Shown piece by piece: positions 9,343 through 18,168 of a stretch of 64,000 bases of DNA. Positions within the stretch are counted from its first letter, which is position 1. Each line of letters opens with the position of its first letter. The position numbers were made by a program, and so were the translations under genes. The notes under the pieces are model-generated. The model was not told the DNA's origin and searched no databases. It saw only the letters and a list, made by a program, of their open reading frames with translations. Source of the stretch: Acidobacteriota bacterium (GTDB lineage Bacteria; Acidobacteriota; Thermoanaerobaculia; Gp7-AA8); the NCBI GenBank assembly GCA_003223645.1, contig QHVT01000003.1, positions 124,001-188,000 on the forward strand, read 5' to 3'.

Positions 9343-11757
9343 ATGTACGACCTTCGCTACGCGCTCCGCTCCCTGCTCCACGCTCCCGGCTTCGCCGCGG
9401 CGGCGATCCTGACGCTGGCCATTGCCATCGGCGCGAACGCCGCGATGTTCAGCATCCTCTACGGCGTCGTGCTGCATCCGCTCGACTTCCGCGATCCGTC
9501 GCGCGTCGTGCGCGTGTGGGAGACCGATCCGCATAACGCCAGCGATCGCGAAGGCGCGGCGTTCCCCGACTTCGAAGACTGGAAAGCGCAGCAGCGCGTC
9601 TTCACGTCGATGGCCGGCATGACGGCGAAGTCGCTGAATCTGACGGAGCCGAATGCGCTCGCCGAACCATTGAATGGACTCGCCGTCTCCTCCGAATACT
9701 TCTCGCTCCTCGGCGTGCCGCCGATCGCCGGACGCGATTTCATTCGCGACGACGACAAAGTCGGCGCGCCGCCGGTGGCAATTCTGAGCGACGCGTTGTG
9801 GCGCCGGCGCTTCGGTGCGCAGCAAAACGTCATCGGACGACGCATCGTCCTGGACGGCGCGAGCTACGAAGTCGTCGGTGTGATGCCGGCGAATGCGACG
9901 GTCTCGCGCGGCAATCCTTACGAACTGTGGGTGCCGCTCGCGACGGCGGACCCGCAGTTCCGCGACCTGCGCGGCGTGCACAACATCTACGTCATCGCGC
10001 GGCTGAAAGACGGCGTGAGTTTGCGCCAGACGCAAACAGAGATGAGCGTCATCATGACGCGCCTCGCGAAGCAGTACCCGAAGGAAGACGTCGCGACGCG
10101 CGGCGCGCACGTCGAGAGCTCGCTCGATGCGATCGTGCGCGATGCGCGTCCGAGGCTGTGGATCCTTGCGGCGGCGGTACTGGCGGTGTTGTTGATTGCG
10201 TGTATCAACGTCGCCGGATTGCTGCTCGCACGCGCTGACGCGCGCGCACGTGAGCTGGCCGTCCGCGCGAGCATGGGCGCGTCGCGCGCGCGTCTCGCGC
10301 GGCAGCTCATCACCGAGAGCGCGACCATCGCCGTCATCGGCGGCACGCTCGGCATCGCGCTGGCGTGGTGGCTCACGCGTACGTTCGTCGCGCTTGCGCC
10401 CGCGCTGCCGCGCGCGCAGAACATCGCGCTCAATCTGCCGGTGCTTCTCTTCACCGCCGGCGTGTCGCTCCTGTCGGCGATGCTCTTCGGCATCGTCCCC
10501 GCGCTGCGCAGCTCCGCCGTGAAACCGGCAGGCGCGCTCGCCGGCGCACGCGGCGTGTTGCGCGCGACGCGCACGGCAGGCAGAGGAGTGATGGTCATCG
10601 TCGAGGTGGCGCTCGCGGTCGTCCTCGTGATCGGCGCGGGACTCTTGCTGAAAAGCTTTTCGAACTTGATGGACGTCGATCTCGGCATGTCGACGGAGCA
10701 CATCGTCACGTTCTCAATGCAATTGCCGGAAACGAAATATCTACCGCCGGATCGCAAGACCTATTCGAAGTGGCCGCAGGCCTTCCAGTTTTACGACACG
10801 GTGCTCGAGCGCGCCCCGGCGATGCCCGGCATCCGCTCCGCCGCCCTCGGAATGAATCATCCGCTCGACGCCGGATTCACGTCGCAGATCACGGTCGTCG
10901 GCAAACCGGAAGTTCCTGGACCGAAAGACGAAGTCGGCATCCGGCCGGTGAGCCCGAGTTACTTCTCGACGCTCGGCATCGCGCTGATGCGCGGCCGCGC
11001 GCTCTCGCGCGACGATCGCACGACCGCGCCGCCCGTCGTCGTGATCAACGAGGCGCTCGCGCAGAAATACTTTCCGAACGAGAACCCGCTCGGTAGACAG
11101 GTGAACTTCTGGGGCACGCCGCGCACGATCGTCGGGCTCGTGAAAGGGGAGCGCTTCGGCGGGCCGCAAAATGCCGCGCAGCCCGCGCTCTATCCGCCGC
11201 TCACGCAGGTTCCGATGAGCGCGCTGAGTCTCGTCGTCCGCAGCACGAGCAGCGAGTCCGCGACCATCGCGCAGGTGCGCTCGATGATGAAATCGATCGA
11301 TCCTGACATCGCGCTCTTCGACGTCGGCACGCTCGATCAGGCCATCACGCGAACCGTGCAGACGCCGCGCTTCCAGGCAATCCTCATCACGTCGTTCGGC
11401 GGCATCGCGCTGCTCCTCGCCGCGATCGGCTTGTACGCGCTGATCTCCTATCAGGTGCAGCAGCGCACGAACGAGATCGGCATCCGCATCGCCCTCGGCG
11501 CAACCACCGCCGAAGTCGCGCGCATGGTGCTGCGCCGCGCCGCAAGGCTCGCGATCGCCGGCGTCGCGATCGGACTCGCCGGTGCATTCGCCACGCGCAA
11601 ATTTCTCGCAGCGCTGCTCTTTCAAACCAGCGCGACCGATCCCGCGATTTACATCGGCGTTCCGCTGCTCCTCGGCGCGATCGTGCTCATCGCCAGTTAT
11701 CTCCCCGCGCGCCGCGCGATGCGCATCGATCCCGCCGTAGCACTGAGGACCGAATGA
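9343..11757 (+). CDS. ADOP-type permease 4
   Basis: 804 aa. Leader MYDLRYALRSLLHAPGF, first membrane helix at about 20-42, duplicated MacB_PCD-like and FtsX domains, ending DPAVALRTE. GAGAGG lies about 10 nt before the ATG. The last four bases, ATGA, also form the start of permease 5, so translation of the two is likely coupled. It has the canonical features of the family, including the EIGIRIALGA motif after the first helix of the C-terminal FtsX domain. Confidence 0.9.
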   Translation: MYDLRYALRSLLHAPGFAAAAILTLAIAIGANAAMFSILYGVVLHPLDFRDPSRVVRVWETDPHNASDREGAAFPDFEDWKAQQRVFTSMAGMTAKSLNLTEPNALAEPLNGLAVSSEYFSLLGVPPIAGRDFIRDDDKVGAPPVAILSDALWRRRFGAQQNVIGRRIVLDGASYEVVGVMPANATVSRGNPYELWVPLATADPQFRDLRGVHNIYVIARLKDGVSLRQTQTEMSVIMTRLAKQYPKEDVATRGAHVESSLDAIVRDARPRLWILAAAVLAVLLIACINVAGLLLARADARARELAVRASMGASRARLARQLITESATIAVIGGTLGIALAWWLTRTFVALAPALPRAQNIALNLPVLLFTAGVSLLSAMLFGIVPALRSSAVKPAGALAGARGVLRATRTAGRGVMVIVEVALAVVLVIGAGLLLKSFSNLMDVDLGMSTEHIVTFSMQLPETKYLPPDRKTYSKWPQAFQFYDTVLERAPAMPGIRSAALGMNHPLDAGFTSQITVVGKPEVPGPKDEVGIRPVSPSYFSTLGIALMRGRALSRDDRTTAPPVVVINEALAQKYFPNENPLGRQVNFWGTPRTIVGLVKGERFGGPQNAAQPALYPPLTQVPMSALSLVVRSTSSESATIAQVRSMMKSIDPDIALFDVGTLDQAITRTVQTPRFQAILITSFGGIALLLAAIGLYALISYQVQQRTNEIGIRIALGATTAEVARMVLRRAARLAIAGVAIGLAGAFATRKFLAALLFQTSATDPAIYIGVPLLLGAIVLIASYLPARRAMRIDPAVALRTE

Positions 11758-14162
11758 TCCTCCGCGCGCTTCGCTCGCTCCTCCGCCAACCCGCCGCGCC
11801 CGCGATCGCCGTGATCACGCTCGCGCTCGGCCTCGCGATCTCGACCGCGCTCTTCACCGTCGCGCGCGACGTCGTGCTTCGCCCGTTCCCGATCCGCGAG
11901 CAGGACCGCGTCGCCGCGATCTGGTCGCACGTGCCGTCGCGCAGCGTGCCGCACCTCGAGATCACGTATGCCGAGTACGAACTGATCCGCGCGCAGGCGA
12001 AGTCGCTCGAAGACATGGCCGCGCTCTCGGCCGCGAACTTCGACGTCGTGATGAACATCCCCGATCCCGTGCAGGTCCGCGCGAATTTCGTGACGCGCAC
12101 GTTCTACCCGCTCCTCGGCGCGCACGCGCAGCGCGGAAGACTCTTCATCGACGCCGAGCACACGCCGAAGTCGCCGAACTCGATGCTCATCAGCGATCGT
12201 TTGTGGCGGACGCTCTTCGGCAGCCGCAACGTCATCGGCAAGGTGATCGACGTGCAGGGCACGCAGTGCACGATCGTCGGAGTGCTGCCGCCCGATTTGA
12301 ACGTCCCCGCGTTCGCCGACGTCGTCTTCACGATGGAGCCGAACTTCATCAACGCCAGCGAAGCGGACAGGAACAACTCCGTCCTCGAAGGCCTGGCGCG
12401 ACTGAAACCGGGAGTGACGCTCGCGACCGCGCAGTCGGAGATCAACACGATCTGCGCGCGGCTCGAAAGCGTGAATCGAGATCAATACGGCGGCGTGCGC
12501 AAGAAGCTGATCCCGTTCGTCAACGAAGTTCTCGGCACGACGCGTCCGGCGATGATCACGCTCTTTGTGATGTCGCTCCTCGTCCTCGCCATCGCCACGT
12601 TCAATGTTGCCAACATCTTCGTCGCGCGCGCGGTCACGCGGCAGCGCGATCTCGCGATCCGCGCCGCCCTCGGCGCCACGCGCAGCGCGCTGCTGCGCGA
12701 GACGCTCGCCGAAACCACGCTCGTTGCGCTCTTCGCTGCCGCGATTGGCTTCGTCGTCGCGCAGGGCGCGGTCCTGCTGCTCACGCGCGTCGCACCCGAG
12801 ACCGTGCCGCGGATCGATCAGGTACACGTCAGCCTGACGACGTATCTCTTCGCTGCCGCGGCCTCGCTCGTCGTCGCGCTCCTCTGCGCGGGCGTCGCAT
12901 CGCTGCGCCGCGGCGGATGGATGTCGCTGCGCGAAGACATCGATCGCGCGCACGCCGCGCAGCGCTCGCGCAAACTCCTCGCAATCCTTGCGGGCGTGCA
13001 GCTCACCGTCGCGCTCGTGCTCCTCACCAGCGCTGCGCTGATGATGCGCAGCTTCGCTTCGATCTCCAGCATCGACGCCGGATTCAGTCGCGAGCGTGTG
13101 CTTACGGCGCAATTACCGCTTCCCGGCGCGCCGTATTCTGACGCGGCGGTCCGGCGTCGATTTTTCGCCACCCTCCTCGATCGCCTGCGCAGCGCGCCCG
13201 GCGTCAGCGCCGCGGGCGCAACGCTCATCCGTCCGCTCGAGCTCGAAGTCGGATGGGACTGGACGTACACCGCCGAGGGACAGACGGCGGACACGCAAGT
13301 GAAAAACCCGCTCGCGAATCTCGTCGCGATCACGCCGGGCTATCTCGAGGCGATGGGCATTCCGCTGCTGCGCGGCCGCGCGTTCAACGATCACGACAAC
13401 GAGAAATCCGACAAGGTGATGATCGTCGGCCGCGCGTTCGCAATGCGGCACTGGGGCACGATCGACGTCGTCGGCAAGCGCGTCAAATCCGGCAAGCTCG
13501 ATTCCGACAAACCGTGGCGCACGATCGTCGGCGTCGCCGGCGACGTCCGCTATCGCGGCCTGATGGTCGACAAGCTCGACGTCTACCATCCGTACACGCA
13601 GAGTCCGTGGACGCCGCAGTATGTCGCGTTGCGCACGACCGTTTCTCCGCGCGCCGCCGAAGCGACGCTGCGCTCGATCGTGAAGTCGATGGACCCGCAC
13701 GTGCCGGTCGCCGCCGTGCGCACGACCGAAGATCTGGTCGAAGCGAAAATCGCGCAGCCGCGGCTCAACGCCTGGATCATCGGCGTCTTCGCCGCGGTGT
13801 CGATGCTGCTCTCGATCATCGGCGTGTACGCGGTGCTCAACTACGCCGTGCGCAACCGCGTCGGCGAGATGGGCGTCCGCCTCGCCCTCGGCGCGCGCGG
13901 CAACGACCTCCTGCGCCTCGTCCTCCGCGAAGCCGTCTTCGTCGCGTCAGGCGCATCGATCGCCGGCGCCATCGCCTCCCTCTTCGTCACGCGCGTCCTC
14001 GCCGGATTCCTCTACGGCGTCGCGCGCGTCGAGCCGCTCACATTGCTCGCCGTCGTCGTCGCGATCATCGCCGCCGCCCTCGCCGGCAGCGTCGTCCCCG
14101 CGATCCGCGCGTCGCGCATCGATCCGGTGGTTGCATTGAGAGACGGAACGTCATGGCGCTAG
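11754..14162 (+). CDS. ADOP-type permease 5
   Basis: 802 aa. Starts in a 4-nt ATGA overlap with permease 4, implying translational coupling. Membrane helix at about 17-38, duplicated periplasmic and FtsX domains (EMGVRLALGA motif in the second), ending DPVVALRDGTSWR, a few residues longer than its paralogues. It is the last permease before the second ATPase. Whether the five permeases form homo- or heterodimers with the two ATPases cannot be read from the sequence. Confidence 0.9.
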   Translation: MILRALRSLLRQPAAPAIAVITLALGLAISTALFTVARDVVLRPFPIREQDRVAAIWSHVPSRSVPHLEITYAEYELIRAQAKSLEDMAALSAANFDVVMNIPDPVQVRANFVTRTFYPLLGAHAQRGRLFIDAEHTPKSPNSMLISDRLWRTLFGSRNVIGKVIDVQGTQCTIVGVLPPDLNVPAFADVVFTMEPNFINASEADRNNSVLEGLARLKPGVTLATAQSEINTICARLESVNRDQYGGVRKKLIPFVNEVLGTTRPAMITLFVMSLLVLAIATFNVANIFVARAVTRQRDLAIRAALGATRSALLRETLAETTLVALFAAAIGFVVAQGAVLLLTRVAPETVPRIDQVHVSLTTYLFAAAASLVVALLCAGVASLRRGGWMSLREDIDRAHAAQRSRKLLAILAGVQLTVALVLLTSAALMMRSFASISSIDAGFSRERVLTAQLPLPGAPYSDAAVRRRFFATLLDRLRSAPGVSAAGATLIRPLELEVGWDWTYTAEGQTADTQVKNPLANLVAITPGYLEAMGIPLLRGRAFNDHDNEKSDKVMIVGRAFAMRHWGTIDVVGKRVKSGKLDSDKPWRTIVGVAGDVRYRGLMVDKLDVYHPYTQSPWTPQYVALRTTVSPRAAEATLRSIVKSMDPHVPVAAVRTTEDLVEAKIAQPRLNAWIIGVFAAVSMLLSIIGVYAVLNYAVRNRVGEMGVRLALGARGNDLLRLVLREAVFVASGASIAGAIASLFVTRVLAGFLYGVARVEPLTLLAVVVAIIAAALAGSVVPAIRASRIDPVVALRDGTSWR

Positions 14163-14250
14163 CGGATGGCCGATGGCAGATGGCAGATGGCGGACCGCCT
14201 CGCCGGGTCCTACTTCTGCCATCCGCCATCCGCCATCTGCCATCGGCCGC
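14162..14250. repeat. Palindromic element, family A, copy 2
   Basis: Left arm of GGCAGATGGC-type units at 14162-14193, right inverted arm at 14215-14250. It begins on the last base of the permease 5 stop codon and separates the permeases from the second ATPase gene. Confidence 0.85.
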
Positions 14251-14283
14251 GCAGCCCGGAACGACAGGCCGTAAGGAATCCTC

Positions 14284-14952
14284 ATGCCCTTGATCCGCAC
14301 CGAAAAACTCACGAAAACCGTCCCCCAGGGCCATGGCCGGTTGTGGCTCCTGCGCGACGTCGACATGCACGTCGACGAGGGGGAGTTCGTCTCCATCATG
14401 GGCCCGAGCGGCGCCGGCAAGACGACGCTCCTGCACATCCTCGGCATGCACGATGCCGATTGGGAAGGGAGCTTCACGATCGACGGCACGAAGATCGAGT
14501 CGCTCTCCGCGAAGCACCGCGCGGATTTGCAGCGCCGCACCGTCGGCTTCGTTTTCCAGAGCTATCACCTCATCGACGATCTGACCGTCGCCGAGAATCT
14601 CGACGTCCCGCTGCGCTATCGCGACGTGCCGAAGCGCGAGCGCGAGAGCATCGTCGCCGACGTGCTCGATCGCTTTCGCATCGTCGCGAAAAAAGACTTG
14701 TATCCGTCGCAGTTGTCGGGCGGCCAGCAGCAGCTCGTCGGCATCGCGCGCGCGATCGTCTCGAACCCGCGCGTGATTCTCGCCGACGAGCCGACCGGCA
14801 ATCTCCACTCCGATCAGGCGCGTGAGATCATGGAGCTGTTCCGCACGCTGCATCGCGGCGGAACGACCATCGTGCAGGTGACGCACTCCGAAGAGAATGC
14901 CGCGTACGGCGACCGCGTGGTTCGCTTGCACGACGGGCGGGTCGTGCGATGA
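14284..14952 (+). CDS. ABC transporter ATP-binding protein 2
   Basis: 222 aa, LolD/MacB-like. Walker [10 protein letters not shown] is at residues 40-48; the signature LSGGQQQLV and Walker [12 protein letters not shown] follow. Two deviations from the ATPase at 1390: the residue after the signature is Leu instead of Arg, and the D-loop region reads NLHSD where NLDS is usual. Catalysis may therefore differ, although all main motifs are present. AAGGAAT precedes the ATG. It overlaps the following response regulator gene by ATGA, tying the transporter cluster to its regulator. Confidence 0.92.
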   Translation: MPLIRTEKLTKTVPQGHGRLWLLRDVDMHVDEGEFVSIMGPSGAGKTTLLHILGMHDADWEGSFTIDGTKIESLSAKHRADLQRRTVGFVFQSYHLIDDLTVAENLDVPLRYRDVPKRERESIVADVLDRFRIVAKKDLYPSQLSGGQQQLVGIARAIVSNPRVILADEPTGNLHSDQAREIMELFRTLHRGGTTIVQVTHSEENAAYGDRVVRLHDGRVVR

Positions 14953-16301
14953 CGGCACCGCGCATTCTGATCGCCGACGATCAGCCGGATGTGCTCGAGG
15001 CGCTGCGCCTTCTCTTGAAAAGCGAAGGCTTCGCCGTCGACACCGTCACATCGCCCGGCGCGGTGTATCGCGCCGTCGAGGCGAATGCGTACGACCTGCT
15101 GCTCATCGATCTCAACTACGCGCGCGACACGACCTCGGGCAGCGAAGGGCTCGAGCTGCTCGAACAACTGCATGCGTACGACGAACTGCTGCCGGTGGTC
15201 GTGATGACGGCATGGGGCTCGGTCGATCTCGCCGTCGCCGCGATGCGGCTCGGCGCGCGCGACTTCGTACAGAAGCCGTGGGAAAACGAGAAGTTGCTCG
15301 CCACGCTGCGCACGCACGTCGAGCTCGGGCGCGCGCTGCGCAAAGGGCAACGCCTCGAAGCCGTGCTTCGCGCCGGCGACGATCATCCCGCGCTCATCGC
15401 GCAGTCGCGCGCGATGCGTCCCGTGCTCGACATGATCGAGCGCATCGGTCCGTCCGACGCGAACGTCCTCATCACCGGCGAGAACGGCACGGGCAAAGGC
15501 GTGATCGCGCGCGCGCTCCACGCACGCTCGCGCCGCGCCGCGCGTCCGCTCGTGTCGGTCAACGTCGGCGGATTGCCGGAGTCACTCTTCGAAAGCGAAT
15601 TGTTCGGCCACGTGAAAGGTGCATTCACCGACGCGCGCGTCGATCGCGTCGGCCGTTTCGAGCTCGCCGACGGCGGCACGCTCTTCCTCGACGAGATCGC
15701 GAACGTGCCGCCCGCGCAGCAGGCGAAATTGCTGCGCGTGCTGGAGACCGGCGAATTCGAGCGCGTCGGATCGTCGCAGACGCGCCGCACCGATGTGCGC
15801 CTGCTCTCCGCCACCAACGCGCGCCTCGACGAAGAAGTCGAGCGCGGACGCTTTCGACAGGACTTGTTTTTCCGCCTGCGCACCGTCGAGATCCACCTCC
15901 CGCCGCTGCGCGACCGTCGCGACGACATTCCGCCGCTCGCCAGTCACTTCCTCTCCGCGCACGCCGCGCGCTATCGAAAAAACATCAGCGGCTTCGACGA
16001 GTCGGCGATGAAGGCGCTGCTCGCGCACGAATGGACCGGCAACGTGCGCGAGCTCGACCACTCCGTCGAGCGCGCCGTGCTGATGGCCGCCGGCAGTACG
16101 ATCCGCGCGCAAGACCTCGGCCTCACGCGCCCCTCCGCCGACCGCGCGCCGCGCATCGAAGACATGAGCATCGAAGAAGTGGAGATGCTCCTCATCCGCA
16201 AAGCCCTCGCACGCTTCGCCGGAAACGTCAGCCGCGCCGCCGAGGCGCTGGGGTTGAGCCGCAGCGCGCTGTATCGAAGGATTCAGAGGTACGGGTTGTA
16301 G
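14949..16301 (+). CDS. NtrC-family sigma-54-dependent response regulator
   Basis: 450 aa. Receiver domain (1-120) with acidic pocket Asp10/Asp11, phospho-acceptor Asp54 and Lys109; AAA+ domain with Walker A GENGTGKG (177-184), GAFTDA loop (224-229) and Walker B GGTLFLDEI (242-250); Fis-type helix-turn-helix at the C-terminus (NVSRAAEALGLSRSALYRR). The loop that contacts sigma-54 reads GAFTDA instead of the classical GAFTGA. It overlaps the ATPase gene by 4 nt, and the partner kinase is next. It probably activates sigma-54 promoters, perhaps for this export block; I did not find a convincing -24/-12 site. Confidence 0.93.
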   Translation: MTAPRILIADDQPDVLEALRLLLKSEGFAVDTVTSPGAVYRAVEANAYDLLLIDLNYARDTTSGSEGLELLEQLHAYDELLPVVVMTAWGSVDLAVAAMRLGARDFVQKPWENEKLLATLRTHVELGRALRKGQRLEAVLRAGDDHPALIAQSRAMRPVLDMIERIGPSDANVLITGENGTGKGVIARALHARSRRAARPLVSVNVGGLPESLFESELFGHVKGAFTDARVDRVGRFELADGGTLFLDEIANVPPAQQAKLLRVLETGEFERVGSSQTRRTDVRLLSATNARLDEEVERGRFRQDLFFRLRTVEIHLPPLRDRRDDIPPLASHFLSAHAARYRKNISGFDESAMKALLAHEWTGNVRELDHSVERAVLMAAGSTIRAQDLGLTRPSADRAPRIEDMSIEEVEMLLIRKALARFAGNVSRAAEALGLSRSALYRRIQRYGL

Positions 16302-16303
16302 GT

Positions 16304-16424
16304 CCGGGTGCCGGGTGCCGGGTGCCGGGTGCTGAGTGCTGCGTGCTGCGTGGCTGTACACCCAGCACCCAGCACCCAGCACCCGGCACCCAGCACCCAG
16401 CACCCGGCACCCAGCACCCAGCAC
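16304..16424. repeat. Palindromic element, family C (GGGTGCTGAGTGC units), copy 1
   Basis: A tandem of GGGTGCC/GGGTGCTGAGTGC units is answered by an inverted tandem of CAGCACC/CGGCACC units, with a TGTACA-containing loop. It starts 2 nt after the response regulator stop and ends 1 nt before the proposed -10 of the kinase gene. A second copy is at 50429-50550. Confidence 0.85.
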
Positions 16425-16425
16425 G

Positions 16426-16431
16426 TATGAT
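16426..16431 (+). promoter_or_regulatory. Proposed -10 hexamer of a leaderless transcript (histidine kinase)
   Basis: TATGAT followed by 6 nt and then the GTG start codon at 16438. No Shine-Dalgarno-like sequence precedes the GTG, and the distance places transcription initiation at the start codon. No convincing -35 is visible. Confidence 0.5.
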
Positions 16432-16437
16432 CCAAGT

Positions 16438-17748
16438 GTGAAACGCTACGACCAGCGCGTCATCGCCGCGGGGCTGGTTTCGATCGCGCCGGTCGTGCTC
16501 GCGCTCGTCGCGCTGCTGATGATCGATCCGCACGATCGCGGTACGCGCGTCACGATCGGCATCGTCGTCGCGATCTCGCTGCTCATCTTCGTCGCCGCGA
16601 CGCGCGCGCAGTTGGTTTATCCGCTGCGCACACTTTCGAACCTCATCTCCGCGTTGCGCGAGGAGGACTACTCGATCCGCGCGCGCGGTGCGAAGCGCGA
16701 CGACTCGTTCGGCGAGGTGATGACGGAGCTCAATCTGCTGACCGACACGCTGCGCTCGCGCCGCTTCGGCGAGATCGAAGCGACCGCGCTCGTGCGATCC
16801 GTCGTCGAGCAGATCGACTCCGCGATCTTCACGTTCGACGATCAATGGCGGCTCCGTCTCGTCAATCGCGCCGGCGAGCGTCTCCTCGGGCGTCCCGCCG
16901 AACAGCTGCACGCGCGCACCGCGCAGGACCTCGGCCTCGAGGCCTTTCTCAGCGGCGACGAAACGTTTACCGCCGAAGTCTTGCTGCCCGGCGGACACGG
17001 ACGCTTTCGCATTCGCCGCACGACGTTTCGCGAACAGGGCGTGCCGCATTTTCTGCTCGTGATGTCCGACCTCAGCCGCACGCTGCGCGAAGAAGAGCGG
17101 CAGGCGTGGCAACGATTGCTGCGCGTGTTGTCGCACGAGCTCAACAACTCGCTCGCGCCGATTCGCTCGATCGCGGCGAGCCTCTCCTCGATCTTGGCGC
17201 GCGAGCAACTGCCCGACGGCTGGCTCGACGACGCGCAGCGCGGACTCGGCGTGATCGGCGCGCGCACCGAGGGGCTCACGAGATTCCTGCAGGCGTATGC
17301 GCAGCTCGCACGACTGCCGCAGCCGGTGCTGCGTCCCATGAGCGTGGGCGAGACGGTGAGACGCGTGGCCGGACTCGAGACGCGGCAGCGGGTCGAAGTG
17401 GTCGAAGGACCGCAGGTGCGCATTCACGCGGACCGCGATCAGATCGAGCAGCTGCTCATCAATCTGGTGCGCAATGCCGTCGACGCCGCGCTGGAAACGG
17501 GTGGCGGTGTGTCGGTGTCGTGGTCGGCGAATGCGGAATCGGTCGAGATCAGTGTGATCGACGAAGGCGTGGGCATCAGCGGAACGGCGAATCTCTTCGT
17601 CCCGTTTTTCACCACGAAGCCGTCGGGGACGGGAATCGGACTGACGCTCGCGCGCCAGATCGCCGAGGCCCACAATGGGATTCTCACGCTCTCGCCGAGA
17701 CACGCGCCGGCGCAGGGAACCATCGCGCGGCTGAGGCTGCCGAGGTAA
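16438..17748 (+). CDS. Membrane sensor histidine kinase, NtrY-like
   Basis: 436 aa from a GTG start; an upstream ATG at 16336 would only translate the palindromic repeat. Two membrane helices (about 11-29 and 37-56) with a very short periplasmic loop, a HAMP-like linker (60-110), a PAS domain (about 115-215), HisKA with His233 in SHELNNSLAPI, then HATPase motifs NLVRNAVDAA, DEGVGI and GTGIGL. This is the architecture of NtrY-type kinases that partner NtrC regulators. The short loop suggests sensing of a membrane or cytoplasmic signal rather than a large periplasmic ligand domain. It lies directly after its likely partner. Confidence 0.9.
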   Translation: MKRYDQRVIAAGLVSIAPVVLALVALLMIDPHDRGTRVTIGIVVAISLLIFVAATRAQLVYPLRTLSNLISALREEDYSIRARGAKRDDSFGEVMTELNLLTDTLRSRRFGEIEATALVRSVVEQIDSAIFTFDDQWRLRLVNRAGERLLGRPAEQLHARTAQDLGLEAFLSGDETFTAEVLLPGGHGRFRIRRTTFREQGVPHFLLVMSDLSRTLREEERQAWQRLLRVLSHELNNSLAPIRSIAASLSSILAREQLPDGWLDDAQRGLGVIGARTEGLTRFLQAYAQLARLPQPVLRPMSVGETVRRVAGLETRQRVEVVEGPQVRIHADRDQIEQLLINLVRNAVDAALETGGGVSVSWSANAESVEISVIDEGVGISGTANLFVPFFTTKPSGTGIGLTLARQIAEAHNGILTLSPRHAPAQGTIARLRLPR

Positions 17749-17751
17749 ACT
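17746..17751 (+). promoter_or_regulatory. Proposed -10 hexamer overlapping the kinase stop codon
   Basis: TAAACT, whose first three bases are the stop codon of the kinase gene, is followed by 6 nt and the ATG at 17758. The spacing is the same as at 16426 and 20034. Only the hexamer and spacing support it. Confidence 0.35.
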
Positions 17752-17757
17752 GGTGTC

Positions 17758-18129
17758 ATGAGCTTGTATGGCTTGCTGACAGAGATCGCCCTTGCAATCG
17801 TCGCCGGTCTTCACATCATCTTCTTCGCACTCGAGTCCCTACTCTGGACGAAACCGGCCGGGCGCAAGGTCTTCGGCACGACGGCCGAGGAGGCGGAAAC
17901 CACGAAAGTGCTGGCCCTCAATCAGGGCTTCTACAATCTCTTTCTCGCGGCCGGACTCATTTGGAGTCTCGTCGCCGACGAATGCTCGTTCCAAATCAAA
18001 ATCTTCTTCCTGTCCTGTGTCATCGTTGCCGGCATTGTGGGAGGGATCACTGCCAAACGATCGATTCTGATCGTGCAGGCACTGCCGGCCTTCATCGCGC
18101 TGTTGCTCGTCTTCTTCACCCAGCGCTGA
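17758..18129 (+). CDS. DUF1304 family small membrane protein
   Basis: 123 aa with four predicted membrane helices (about 7-27, 50-70, 78-97, 101-120). Pattern and length match DUF1304, including the ALNQGFYNLFLAAG segment. The family has no established function. No ribosome-binding site is visible; a TAAACT hexamer ends 6 nt before the ATG. It is not obviously tied to the kinase upstream or the gene downstream. Confidence 0.8.
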   Translation: MSLYGLLTEIALAIVAGLHIIFFALESLLWTKPAGRKVFGTTAEEAETTKVLALNQGFYNLFLAAGLIWSLVADECSFQIKIFFLSCVIVAGIVGGITAKRSILIVQALPAFIALLLVFFTQR

Positions 18130-18132
18130 GTC

Positions 18133-18161
18133 TTGACAGGACGTCATGACGGACATAAATA
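18133..18161 (+). promoter_or_regulatory. Sigma-70-type promoter, probably leaderless
   Basis: Perfect -35 TTGACA (18133-18138), 17-nt spacer, -10 TAAATA (18156-18161), then 7 nt to the ATG at 18169. Initiation would fall on or within a base of the start codon. It lies in the 39-nt gap after the DUF1304 gene. Confidence 0.6.
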
Positions 18162-18168
18162 GTCCGCC

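Noticed and set aside
14162-14250. Rho-independent terminator before ATPase 2
   Set aside because: The hairpin is long and lacks a T-run, and belongs to a repeat family found in other contexts; termination here is possible but not shown by the sequence.
16336-16437. N-terminal extension of the histidine kinase from ATG 16336
   Set aside because: It only translates the family C repeat (HPAPSTR units); the GTG at 16438 starts just before the first membrane helix.
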